DNA from: Albula goreensis
Taxonomy: Eukaryota; Chordata; Actinopteri; Albuliformes; Albulidae
Length of the DNA: 64,000 nt
Reading direction: 5' to 3'
Assembly (NCBI GenBank): GCA_022829145.1
Contig: CM040765.1
Coordinates: 10,956,292-11,020,291, forward strand
A program made the position numbers and the translations under genes. The notes beneath the pieces are model-generated. The model did no database searches. It had not been told where the DNA came from and saw only the letters and a list, made by a program, of their open reading frames with translations. The stretch's first letter is position 1, and every line of letters begins with the position of its first letter. This document shows, piece by piece, positions 40,796 to 51,400 of the stretch.

Positions 40796-41115
40796 TTGAC
40801 ATTTTAACAAATAAAACGTGGGGTTGGTGAGATTTGCGATGAAATTTAAGACTTGTTCATGAGGCCCACACATTTGGGAATGCTTTCGGGTGCAGCTAAA
40901 TCACGACCACAGTTCTGCAAACAGCCATAAATATAATAGATCGAACTGAAATCTGAAACATGGCTGACGGTTCTGACATATTAATTAAACCCTACTCTGT
41001 TGTAGTACATATCCCCATGACCTGCTCTGGGGTTGTGGTCACCAGGTCCAGTCAGTGCCATTTCCTGTTTTGTCTATGGTTGATTTTGTCTCTGTCCCCT
41101 TTGGGCGCTGCGCAG

Positions 41116-41234
41116 TTCCAGGGATGAAGCTTCCCACAAACGCCCCTCCGGACATCCTGCTGGATCAGCACCCATCCTATCAGTCTGAATCCCCAGAGCC
41201 CGGACCTCTCGGGAGCCCGCCAGAACAGCACCAG
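41116..41234 (+). CDS. ccdc91: ccdc91 third coding exon (linker; tandem acceptor)
   Basis: The exon enters in phase 1 (completing the split codon from 31996) and ends CAG|gtggga in phase 0. Two in-frame acceptors lie 6 nt apart: gctgcgcag (exon from 41116, giving V-P-G-M-K-L) and ttccag (exon from 41122, giving G-M-K-L). I chose the upstream one because its VPGMKL aligns without gaps to human VSGVHL. The product covers about residues 38-77: VPGMKLPTNAPPDILLD, followed by a Ser/Pro/Gln-rich stretch ending PPEQHQ. Human has SPSSPEIVLD at the matching place. No domain is recognisable; it looks like a disordered linker and is shorter than in mammals. Confidence 0.85.
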
Positions 41235-42015
41235 GTGGGACCCAGTTCCTGTTTACCTACAGGAAGCACAACCTCCGCCCTTTTAGTCCACCCATTCCTA
41301 CCCCCTTCCCGTCCTTATCTTGTCCTGAGGAGTTAACCGCCTTGCCCTAATTACTAATTTTGCTGTCATTCTTTTTTTGCCTTAATTGTTGGTTTTTTTG
41401 GGTGTCTCTTTTTCATCCACCCTTAAGAACGTACGTTGACTAGGTGTTTTTTTTTTTTTTTGCTTTAATTTATCTTGTCTACTCCCATTTTCAGGGTTAA
41501 CATTGAGTTGTTTTCTGGAAAATCTTGTGTGAGCCTGAATTTCCAAAGCCTGACAGACACATACAATGTCTATCGTGTGAATTGTACTGTGTTCCTCCCT
41601 GTACAAGTCTCAAAATAGTTATTTCCCTTGTATTTCCTTGCAGTACTCCTCTGTCATTATCATAAGACCTTCATGTCCTTTATTTACCATGTCCTTTATT
41701 TCATGTGGAGAATTGGTTTTGCAAATGATGATCTTTGACCTATGAGCAGAGGGCAGCAGGATCTGCTGCACTCAGTAAATAACAGAGTGTTCTTTTTAAA
41801 ATGATTAATAAGAAAATGCTGATTTTCAGATCAGAAATCTCTCAGATCAGAATGTTTGTGCTCAGCATATACCAAAATTCTACACTTCTACAGCTCTCCT
41901 GCAGACTCCATTTAGGGTGTGAAAATCACTGTGTCATATCAGATGTATTTGATATGCTGTGGTTCACCATGTACACAGGCTTTCACACATACTAATACAG
42001 TCATGCCTCATGCAG
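41235..42015 (+). other. ccdc91 intron between third and fourth coding exons
   Basis: 781 bp bounded by gtggga and catgcag. Two T-rich runs (near 41390 and 41445-41462) are the only notable content; no repeat or extra exon was recognised. Confidence 0.85.
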
Positions 42016-42180
42016 GTCTTCCCCAGTCACGATGGGCCGGCTGTAGCTCCCCAAGTTGTGTCCAGTGAGTCCCCAGAGTCCGCAAAAGCCCAGGAGACCC
42101 ACAGCCAGATGCAGCAGGTTCTGTCCAGCCTTCAGGCCCAGCTGTCTGCCACTGAGGCAGAGAAGGATCGCATCAAGCAG
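42016..42180 (+). CDS. ccdc91: ccdc91 fourth coding exon (start of coiled coil)
   Basis: The acceptor is catgcag|GTC and the donor is AAGCAG|gtgggt. The exon is 165 nt, 55 codons, phase 0 at both ends. The first half (VFPSHDGPAVAPQVVSSESP) is linker-like. The second half, LSSLQAQLSATEAEKDRIKQ, has coiled-coil heptad spacing and matches human ISSLEIKLKVSEEEKQRIKQ, also directly before an exon junction. Intron lengths on either side are 781 bp and 1357 bp. The left boundary rests on the acceptor and open frame, since the N-terminal half of the exon is poorly conserved. Confidence 0.88.
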
Positions 42181-42260
42181 GTGGGTTTGGAGTCCTCTCA
42201 CCTGCTCGTCTTGAAGGAGGAGGCTGGGATTTAATCAAATGCACCTCGGCTCTTCAAGGG

Positions 42261-42455
42261 TAAAGCACTTTACATTGTGACATCATCATCTTTGAGTATG
42301 TAATATTTAATTGGAGGCAAACAAACATGTCCTTTGGAATGTGTTCTATTCACTCTAAAGTAGAGTAGCATATGCCCTTGAAAAGATTAAAGTCTGTTTT
42401 GATTGAATTGTATATGCCCTTAAAGAGACTAAATGCATTTGACTGAATATAGCCT
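42261..42455. repeat. Unclassified interspersed repeat, copy A
   Basis: This stretch aligns with 60901-61097 over its whole length in the same orientation: 'ttAcAtTGTgACATCATcaTCTTTG' type start, a GGAATGTGT/GGAGTGTGT middle, then two 42-bp units beginning CATATGCCCTTGAAAAGATT and TATATGCCCTTAAAGAGACT. The two 42-bp units resemble each other, so the element has an internal duplication. I do not recognise the family. Confidence 0.6.
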
Positions 42456-42834
42456 GGAGTAATCAGTTACACATGGAACTTAATGTGTGTACAATACTAT
42501 ATGGCAGAGATTGGATTTATAGTAATAAAAACTGCCATGTAGAGAAAAGGTCTTGGTGGCATACAGCTGAGACTTGTTTGTTCCACAGGGTGAAACAGAA
42601 TTATTTATGCACTACCAAAGGAGGTTGAGTTTCTGTTGGTTGGGTATCGTTGCCCTACCAAGTGTAACTGTGCAGCTTTGAATCCTCTGATCAGGTAGGC
42701 ACCTGTTATTGGCGTTGGTGTTTTGCTTGGTGCACAGTTCCACAAAAGCCTTTGCAAAGTCCTCCAGTTCAACAAAGAGCAAGCCCTTCTTAACTGTGCA
42801 ATGATGGCATTCACTCCAGATTGAAGAGGAACAC

Positions 42835-43125
42835 TCCGTTCTCCATTCGAGAGAGAATGGACCTTTGTGTTCTTGCTCTCTATCCAACCCTTGGGATGCA
42901 CATTCACCCCTGTGGATTTTGAAGCACAGGGTCAGACACAGTGCAGTGCCCCGTAGCAGTTTCGGGGTTAAGTGCCTTGGCATCCTAGATATCCAGACTG
43001 TAGATGCCAGAAACCCTCCAGTTGCTGATTCACTCCTCAACAGATTTTCTTGTCAGACCTGGGATTCAAATTGGCAACTCGGTCGCTGGCCCGACACTCC
43101 GACCCCAAGGCTACATACCACCATG
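42835..43125 (-). mobile_element. tRNA-derived SINE
   Basis: On the minus strand the sequence from about 43118 reads GTAGCCTTGGGGTCGGAGTG, an A-box-like tRNA start, followed about 40 nt on by TTGCCAATTTGAATCCCA, a B-box (GGTTCGAATCC) with two or three changes. It continues with 'gccaaggcacttaaccccgaaactgctacggggcactgcac', the familiar body of fish tRNA SINEs. The tRNA-like head spans about 43058-43120 and the body runs down to about 42835. It is old and diverged. The 142-codon minus-strand frame through it is not a gene. Confidence 0.7.
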
Positions 43126-43537
43126 AGTACAGTGAGGCATTCTGAATCGGACAAGAAGAACAATAGTGAATAAAATGTTAATATAAAAATTCTATCTTAT
43201 CATCTCTAATGTCCAGAGGGATAATACAGTGAGATGCATTCAACAGATATTAGGCTTCTAAATGAAAAATGTGCTGAAATGCGGCTATAGATTTATGTCA
43301 AGTTGAAATTCAGCAGTACCTGCATTGCGTAACTTTTTGGAGCGGAATTAATTCATCACTGACTATATACAGTCCCTCACAACGGTGCTGAAATGAGCTG
43401 TAACCCATAAGTGATATGTTTTTATTTCCTGAAGTTTGTTTGCAGGTCAGCAGCCATTAATCTATAAGTGACTCACTGAGGTCCCACGTAATGCATTAGT
43501 TATGATGCATCCCTTCCTCTGTTCGCCGCCCTGGTAG

Positions 43538-43642
43538 GACTTGGAAGAAATGATGGTGAAGCATGCCAAGATGGAGGAGCTGTTCCAGACAGAGAAGGGG
43601 GCAGACGCCGAGTTTCACAGGAGCCGCTACGCCAAACTCCAG
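43538..43642 (+). CDS. ccdc91: ccdc91 fifth coding exon (coiled coil)
   Basis: The acceptor is gccctggtag|GAC and the donor is CTCCAG|gtaggc. The exon is 105 nt, 35 codons, phase 0 at both ends. It encodes DLEEMMVKHAKMEELFQTEK, then GADAEFHRSRYAKLQ. The human segment DVESLMEKHNVLEKGFLKEKE...FQDRYKELQ has the same length and charge pattern, including a shared RY near the end. It continues the long C-terminal coiled coil, which in the family supports self-association and Golgi localisation. This is the last ccdc91 exon visible; the donor opens an intron longer than 20 kb. Confidence 0.9.
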
Positions 43643-45913
43643 GTAGGCGGGTTGAGGTAGGGGTGGGCGATCACTTTGTTTTGCTACCAACTCGCAACTT
43701 TTTAATCTCTGTGCCCATTCACCTCTTTCCTGTAAGGATAGGCCCCGGTGCTTTGCTGCCCCACCTCCCCCCCATTTTCTTAATTAACCGCGGGTGAGCG
43801 TCTACTGCTGTTTGGGCATGGGTGTGTGGGCAGGCATGCCTGAGGTTGGTCCAGAGTCAGCCTCCTCTCGAATTAATAAGGACTTCCTTCCTACCAGACA
43901 AAGCAAAACACCTCTGTGCTTACAGAGGAGGACATGGCCCGCGCGGACTGCCTTGGCCGCTGGGGCGAGCAGGGCAGGACGGAGGGGTGACAGGAGGGCT
44001 GAGGTGCGCTGGCTCAGGGTGAGTCAGGTTCCTGTGAACTCAGGAGGGGCGCCGGGCGCCGTGCTGTGTGGCCTGTGCTCTCTCCGGAGCGACGTGGCAT
44101 CCAGTCATCGTATCAGTATGAGAGTTTCTGAGGGTTATTGTCTGGCCCTCCATCCAGGTGTGCTGGAGGCGATAGGGCAGCATATCCAGGTGTGCTCAGG
44201 AGAATGTGACCAAGAATGTGACCAGATAACCCGGTTTTATGAGGTTGTAATAGTGCTTTACCAGAATGCAAACTCTCAGCTCATGCAAGCTTCAGAAATG
44301 AATGTGACTGATTGATTAGCAAAATAGAAGCAGTACGTGCAGTGGTCAGTCCTGACAAAAACGTATATTTTTAAGCTTAACTGAAGTAACTGAAATGCCT
44401 TTGGGTGTGTGATTGAAAGTCATAAAATATTCCAAGTTTCTACATTTTTGTTCCAGTTACTAATATAGTCTCAGAATTGTTTTTGATTAACAGCTGGCAG
44501 GTTGGTCCTGAGTACTTGCAGCTTTCTTGCTCTTGGTTTATTTAAATCTCAAGTTGTTTAATTTGACTGATCATATGACTCATAAAGACAAAAATGTTTG
44601 TCTAACAGGCTTGTAATGTTACTAAATGCACAGCTAACATGGCGTCAAACTTTCACAAATTGTTTTAAAAGCGCCAAAGGCAGCTCATAGACTTCCAGCC
44701 ACCACAAACCTATCTGTATTGGTTCACTCTTGCAGACAGCATGGAATTTTATTAAACCACTTTAAAAAGCTAAGAAAATGTAACCACTGCTTTTCAGTGT
44801 AATTTTTGAAGTGTTTTTGCACTTGAGCCCCACATAACTGTATGACACTTGCTTACTTAAACTTACAGTAATTAAGGAAGACACATTCTTTGTTGTAATT
44901 TGTTTTCTTTGACACAATTTTGGCTTCTCCTTGCAGTATTGCCCAGCTGCAAGAAACCAGGTGAAACATTCATCTTCTTGGGCCTCTATATAGCATACTG
45001 CACAGCAGAGCTTCATATTTATTTTATTTTGTAATGTATATACTTTTAGGTTTGAAACTCCTGTACCCATATTAAGTTGTGTTGCAAAGCACAAATCCCG
45101 GAGACCAAACTGACTCTGCATCCATGGTAAACATCAGTTTTAGTGCCCTCGAGGACATGTTTGTTGAAGATACTGTCAAAGTATCATCCATGCAGTGCTT
45201 TGCTTTTCTAATGAATACTGTCATACCGCAATACCTTTATTACACCATAAGCTACAGTATGCTGTGATTACTGAAGAAAAAGCCTTTTAGCCTGAAAATT
45301 GGAAGAGAAAGATGGTACATTTTGATATTTAAGAAGGTAGACATCTTAATTATTACCCTAGTGGAGCATATTTTTGTCAGACTGTTGTTTTGGTTTTTAA
45401 GAGTATGGTTTTGATGTCAAAATAATGTTTATATTTCCTTAGTCTGAAAAGGGCAGAGGAAAGTTTGTAATGGCATCTCAGGTACACTAATGTCATAGGT
45501 AATTACTTTACTTTTATGGCTAATTGGCATATCTGCTTCTATTATTGTGTATGCCCTTTGATTCTGAAAGAACTTTTAATTAAGGCAAACAAAGGCGTTA
45601 ATCAAGTCCTGAAAGCTAGGCTTCTCGTTTATGTTTAAACGTGATTCATTAAATCTGCACCTGCATCTGCATCAAACCATTAACATATTTTACCGTTTAG
45701 TGTGGAACACATCAAAATTATGGACCAGTTGTGTTAGTTGGCCAAAAAAGCTTTAAGGAGCTCTAAGTGGTATTCAGGAGATTTTGTTGGAAGTGCTTCT
45801 TAAAAGGCAGAGGTATTTTCTAAACAGTTCATATGGGGTGATCAAAATGCCACATTTCAATGTATGCTAGAATACAAAGAGCAGCTATTGGATGAATCCT
45901 GGCTCCTGTTCGA

Positions 45914-46034
45914 ACTGGAGTCCCTTCGAGATCGGTGTTGGGGCTGGTGCTGTTCCTTATTTACATAAATGTCATTGATACAGGTTAGCACCAAAATAGT
46001 TACATTTGCTGATGAAACAAAATTAGTGTTAGCA
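45914..46034 (+). mobile_element. Non-LTR retrotransposon reverse-transcriptase relic
   Basis: From 45914 one frame reads TGVPSRSVLGLVLFLIYIN, matching the LINE palm motif GVPQGSVLGPLLFLIYIND. After a frameshift near 45985 the frame from 45987 reads STKIVTFADETKLV, matching the catalytic FADDTKL box with Asp changed to Glu. The combination is typical of L2/CR1/Rex-type LINEs. Only about 40 codons survive, with a frameshift and stop, so the element is dead. It lies in the same orientation as ccdc91. Borders are only those of the recognisable part. Confidence 0.75.
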
Positions 46035-46515
46035 AGGATCCTTTTAGGGGTAGAAGCAGTCAACCAATGAGCAGGCAGCTTCTGATAAATCAATTAATAC
46101 TGTACAAATGCATGTTTCATTCAACCCTGTATGAGTATGATTCAAAATATAGTAACTGGCCCCCAGATCTGATGTTTGAAACACAGGAGGCATTTGATTG
46201 GTGGCAGTTGATATTTGGTCAGCAGCATGGTGTGTCGCACACTTTGGAGGCCTCCTCCTCCTTTGAGCCATGTTGTGTCATAGCGCCGTCTCGAGTGCGG
46301 ACAGGGCAGTGTGAGTCATGTGTCACGGACCCCTCTCGGATGAGTCACCCCTCTGGGGCAGCGTGGCTGTATCTGTGTAGATATGGCCGCACTGGTGGAT
46401 GACAGGAAAAACCGGACGCCCACTCGCTGTCAGCCAGCCTGGTCATCAAGCATCAATGTCCATGGAGCCACAGGGGACTTCTAATGTCAAAAGTAAAAAG
46501 GGTGCAAATGTCACC

Positions 46516-46572
46516 AATCTCTCTCTCTCTCTTTCCCTCTCCCTCCTTCTGTGTTTCTGTCTTTCTGTCTCT
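46516..46572. repeat. (CT)n-rich tract
   Basis: Imperfect CT/CTTT repeat on the + strand, a simple sequence. Confidence 0.85.
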
Positions 46573-47974
46573 GCCAAAGTCTTACTTCTGCTATAAATAA
46601 CAAATGCATTTGTACATCAGCGTAAAAAAACGATATAGTTTGGTACATGCACTGGAGGAAGCTTAACACATGTTACAGAGTCTGAAATGTGCAGTACATC
46701 TGTTGTAATGTTTTTTATAATACTGCATTGGTGGTAATGGTAAGAGTAGCCAGAACAGTGTTGTGTTTATACCTGACATTGGGAGGTACAATATGTTATA
46801 TACGCTGTCTTTTTGGCATGTCTTTGGCATGATCAGACAGTTTCCTCCCACACATTTTCTTCCATACTCTTTTCCTCCATAGTTATGGGATGAAGAGAAT
46901 ACCCGAGACATTTTTCAGCACTGAAGTAAGTTTAGAGGTTGTTTGTTTTGCAAACGAGACTGTTTTTTCTCAGAATATGTACTTTTTTTATGAGGAACTA
47001 GTAGTCCTACTCAAAGAAAATATAAGTCAGTTTTGTCAAAGCAGTCTGAATTTAAGTTATGCGACAGTTTTGAGCTCTGTTCTTTCCTCATCCTAATATT
47101 AGAAAATGATTCTGTGTTATGTGGTGAGTTCAGCATTTGTTCTTTTTGTTGGATTAAAAAGTACCATGTTAGGATTAGACTCAGGTATAAAGTCACACCC
47201 AAAAGACACACACGCTTGAGTGGCATATCCCCTCTGGCCCACAGTTATGTCACCAAAGCAAACACAGAATACAGCATCTTGACCAAACATCTGAAAAGGC
47301 AACTTGACCAAACTCCACACAGAGTAGAGTTTCATTGAACTATTGCAATATTGTTTTCCCCCAAGTGTGTGTGTGCATTTCTGCTACAAAAAAGGAAGAA
47401 AGAACACCTTGTCATACATATTCCTTGTGAAGTAAATGGATGCTTTCTTGCTTTGCTCACTCTGATTTGCTGTATTTGGGGTAGGCCACAGCTTGTAATT
47501 ATGTTCATAGGAGTTCCATGAGTGCTGATGTCATCTGCTTTGCAATCTATGATGCAGATACTGTGTCTCTGTTCGGGTGTTGTGGGGGGAGCTGGAATGC
47601 GATGGGTGGGGATTTGGAGTGCCATCAAAAAAACCACATCTCATCACATACGTTTTTATTTTCTGTTTTTTTTTTTTCATTTTCACATGACATCTTTTTG
47701 CATGAAGGTATTGGGGAAAGAGTGTTTTGCAGTATGTTTTGGCTATCTTTTTTTTTTTTTTTTTACCAGAAAAAGTCTTTATTTAGCTGTTTCTTTTATG
47801 GAAATAATTGGCTTCTTTGGAAGACGAAAAAAAACTTCAAAGAAAGAAATCTGTGTGTTTAAGTAAAACAAGAATAACTATTTTTGTATTCTTTATCGAT
47901 TATAAATAAAGAATAAAAACTAAATTTCTTAATTATGTGAAAATGTGTTGAAATCGTTTTTTTTTTTTTCAAAG

Positions 47975-48400
47975 TTTATTGCAAAGTGTTGCACACATTC
48001 AGAGCTGGGAGTGGCTCCACACAGACTGCCTGATGATTCCCACTCAAAATTGCTCTTCGGCTGTAAAGTGGGTGATTCCGCTCCTCATGAGAATGGGACG
48101 GTTCTTGTTTTACTGACGTCTGTAACATCTATGACATCTTTTGGATGAGATGTTTAACCGAGGCTGTGACTCACTGTCGTCAGTAAAGATCCCATGGCAA
48201 TTATCACTGAGAGAAGGGGGTTCCCTGGTGTCTTGGGCAAGTTCCCAAGCTGGATCTTGATTTGACCACCTAATTGTTCCCCCATTTAAATCCCTTAATA
48301 ATTCACTCCTCACCCACCTTAGTTGATGTGTGGTGAGCATATTGCATGGCAGGCACAAAATGGCTGCCATGACTGACCTAGGCCGGCTCTATGTTTGCCA
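47975..48400 (+). repeat. Common teleost interspersed repeat
   Basis: The sequence GGATGAGATGTTTAACCGAG, then GTGACTCACTGTCGTCAGTAAAGATCCCATGGCA and 'ttccctggtgtcttgggcaagttc', and finally ATTGCATGGCAGGCACAAAA with TGGCTGCCATG is a diverged copy of the repeat I remember across many fish genomes ('ggatgagacgttaaaccgaggtcctgactctctgtggtcattaaagatccca'). Its formal class is not clear to me. Borders are approximate. Confidence 0.6.
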
Positions 48401-51400
48401 TTATTATTAACCTGGAAGATCATTTGATTCCAGAATTTAGTCTTCATGGGAAACTAGACCCTGGGTATACTGAGCTACAGTAGGCACTAGACCACCAGAT
48501 CTGGGTGATCCTTGAATTGAATGAACCAGTTTAGCTTTGCTCCCAGAGTCTTGGGATGTTAGGGGTTGGATGTATGTTTTAAACCTGTTGGATAGAATCC
48601 ATCCAGCGCTTGCCAATGCACCTGTATATTTCAGTTACAAGCTACGAGCAGCTACGCCTGTATATGTCCCTGAAACATAAACACCATTTTTTTTTCAGTA
48701 AATGGTTACAAATGTGCCCTGTCATTGTCTGATTTTCAGGCGTGATGATTCAAGCACACGCCTGTCTGCTGCATCCCTCTTCCTAAAAGCGGGTATGTTT
48801 AATTCTCATTAGGACAGCTGCTCGCTGAGATGTGTGGCCCTTTTCCTGTGTTTGTGTTGGGAAGAGCGCCTCTGGCCATGGATGAACCTGCCCTCCGGCT
48901 CCAGCCCCGGCCACATCAAAAAAACCCCTCTGCACTTTCCCACTTCAATCCAAATGGGTCATTTGTTCATGTCATCCATTACAGCGGAATCTTTTACATC
49001 ATTATTTCCCCCTACTCCCCCATCTTATTTTTTAAAACTCTCCTCTCTTTGGGCAAGAACAGAGCTGACTGCCCCCTCTGCTGTTTCACATCATCTTATT
49101 GTTTCCAGATTTTATTGATTTTTTTTTTTTTTCAATGCCAGGGCCGTGGCTGTGTTTTTTCTGCAGCACAGCTCTGTGTTGGGTTACTGCAGCCTAGCAT
49201 CTGCATATTGAGCATTTTCCACAGCCTACCCTTTGTCAAAATGTAGCTTAAGTGAGGTTCAAATATGTATTAATGTCATAATATCAGTCTCTTGATTAGC
49301 CAGCTTGTTTAATTAGCTTTTCTATGCATAAAGGCCAGTGTATGACGGATTATTATTATTTTCTTTACCCCAAAATTCTGTGTATGGGAAGCCACATGAT
49401 CTGCAAGATGGAATGCACACCCCCCCCCAAGGGATTGCCATCAATCTCTGCAAGTGTGTATGATTTATTTGTGTACTTTCTCGTGTTCGCCCCTTCGAAC
49501 ATGCAAAGGTTTATGGAGGTCATAAAGCAATGCTGACTGTGGGGGCAAGGCTTTGGGATGTGCAGTTTTATCACTTCCTGAAACACGATGCTGAGAGGAA
49601 AACGTTCACGCTCTGCTTCTGTGTGGCCATTGGATTTACTGGCACTGTCATGGTATCAAAACAGCAGGACGCATAAAGCATGCTCTCAGCAATTCACAGT
49701 GCCTACTAATAATGCCATGACTGCCACCAGTGACTAATGATGAATTAACAGCCTCTCATTTGCAGTAATGGGAGGCCACAAAGTTGTCCCATGTTAAGCA
49801 CATTCTCAAAACCTGAGACATTCCTCTGGATTCTTACTGCTGAATCTAAAGGCAACTAAAATCCAAGTATGGCCTTTTGTGTCTGAGATAAAAAAAGGAA
49901 ATTGGATTAAAAAAAGACAATGGTCCACACATATTTAAATCCATTTTTCAGAAACACCTTATTACAGCACAGGCTCAGATGTGGGAGCTCCATCTTAGCT
50001 TGGTATGGACTGGCTTAGCTTGGAATAGAGTGTGTGAAAGCGGTTGCAGCTGCTGTTCTTGGGACAGTCCTCCATGGTCTGCCCAGCCAGACCGGCTCAC
50101 CCCTCCAGTGAGCCGTGTCCCTCCCCTTGTGTTCACTTCACCGGCCTCCCACCGAGCTCCCAGAAAGTTGTTCCACACCCAAGGAATTGTACCCAAACCC
50201 CCGGTCCTAGGTTTCAGGGAAGCCTCGTTTTTTGTTTTGATATCAACTCTGGCTGTATTATTGCAGTGGTCTGTTGCGCAGGGTATTGGCTTTTTTTGCT
50301 GTCGCTGCTCCCAGCGGTCAGAAGCATGTGCTGCTGTGAAGCAGGTCTTGCTGTGTTGAGAGGCATGAAAGCAGGAAATAGTTTTTTAATGTACAGTATG
50401 TACAATATTATATATGAATATGCAGTTATAAAGTGGCACTCTGAATTTGTAAAGGAAAACAAAATATGCTTTTATTTGTTAAAAGCGTATGTATTTAATT
50501 CCATGAACTGCTACATCACCAATCTCTGCTTTCATTTAATGAGTGATTCTTTGAGTCAGTCTGAGAGTAAGAGTGGGCCTCAGCAGGCTAAGTCTGTTTA
50601 GTGGCTCAGCCTGTTGAGACAGTTGGTTCCAGTGTATGGATTCCTCCCCACAGAGTGGCATCGAATCTAGTCTGTGAATGCATCTTCTCTCAGTGAAGAC
50701 CAGTGATGACTCAGCTGAGCACTTACAGTCTGCCTGCAGTAGCTGCACATGGTGCAGTGACTGACTAGCTCTGCTGTTGGACTGCAGAATGGGGAGAAGG
50801 GGAGAATAACAGGCTGCTCTCCAGGGGACAGCTTCTCTGTGCTCTCCCAAACTGACAGACACGTCACCATGATGAGAGGCCTATGAATATGACTGGATGT
50901 ACTAAACTGAGATGGAAAAAAAATTTGGTTTGAATTGACATTTTCAAGAAATATGTCTAGCTGAATATTCTTCACTAAATTAGTGTCTTGGTAAGCCAGT
51001 TTCACATTTCACAGTAATCCTCATAACAATCACTTCATTTAGTACTCACCATAAATTGTACAGGTATGTACATGAATCAAAGAAATACTAATTTGAGTTT
51101 GTGATCAAATAACTCAGTTAAAAGAGAGAAAAAGTCAGCCTCATGAAATGAAGTCATTTAAGTAATTCATGTGAAAAGTTTTTGCAACAGAATACCTTGG
51201 CTCTCAGGTTTCAGACACATAAAAGCTGTGGCACTGTAACATCAAGGTAAATTAAGAGATGCTTGTAATTGCGGAGCATGTGTATTGGCAGCGGACTGCA
51301 TTCCTCTTACAGTGCACACAAGCGGGGCTGGCAATGGAGAACAGTGCAAGCACTTAACAAGGTGCTTACAAGAGGAAATCACAGCGACGTCGCAGTGAGA

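Larger units (their letters stand above)
31997..41115 (+). other. ccdc91 intron between second and third coding exons
   Basis: 9.1 kb bounded by gtgagc and gcgcag. It holds a (TCC)n and a (CA)n microsatellite, a C-rich stretch near 40340-40430 and a repeat fragment at 40687, listed separately. A 192-codon minus-strand frame (34752-35330) is discussed as a finding; no domain was recognised. The rest shows nothing I can name. Confidence 0.85.
42181..43537 (+). other. ccdc91 intron between fourth and fifth coding exons
   Basis: 1357 bp bounded by gtgggt and ggtag. A large part of it is repeat-derived: the unclassified repeat copy at 42261-42455 and the SINE at 42835-43125, both listed separately. 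Confidence 0.85.

Noticed and set aside
42612..43040. 142-codon minus-strand frame
   Set aside because: It overlaps the tRNA-derived SINE and its flank.
43794..44315. 173-codon + strand frame just after the fifth coding exon
   Set aside because: It starts in intronic sequence 150 bp after a good donor and does not resemble the next part of CCDC91; a possible 'cttacag' acceptor inside leads quickly to a stop in the useful frame.
48400..48500. Possible second tRNA-like SINE head on the minus strand
   Set aside because: An A-box-like GGTCTAGTGC is present, but the B-box match is too poor to support the call.
50044..50601. 185-codon + strand open frame
   Set aside because: Mixed composition, no recognisable domain, overlapping frames of similar length in the same DNA, and no similarity to the expected ccdc91 coiled coil.
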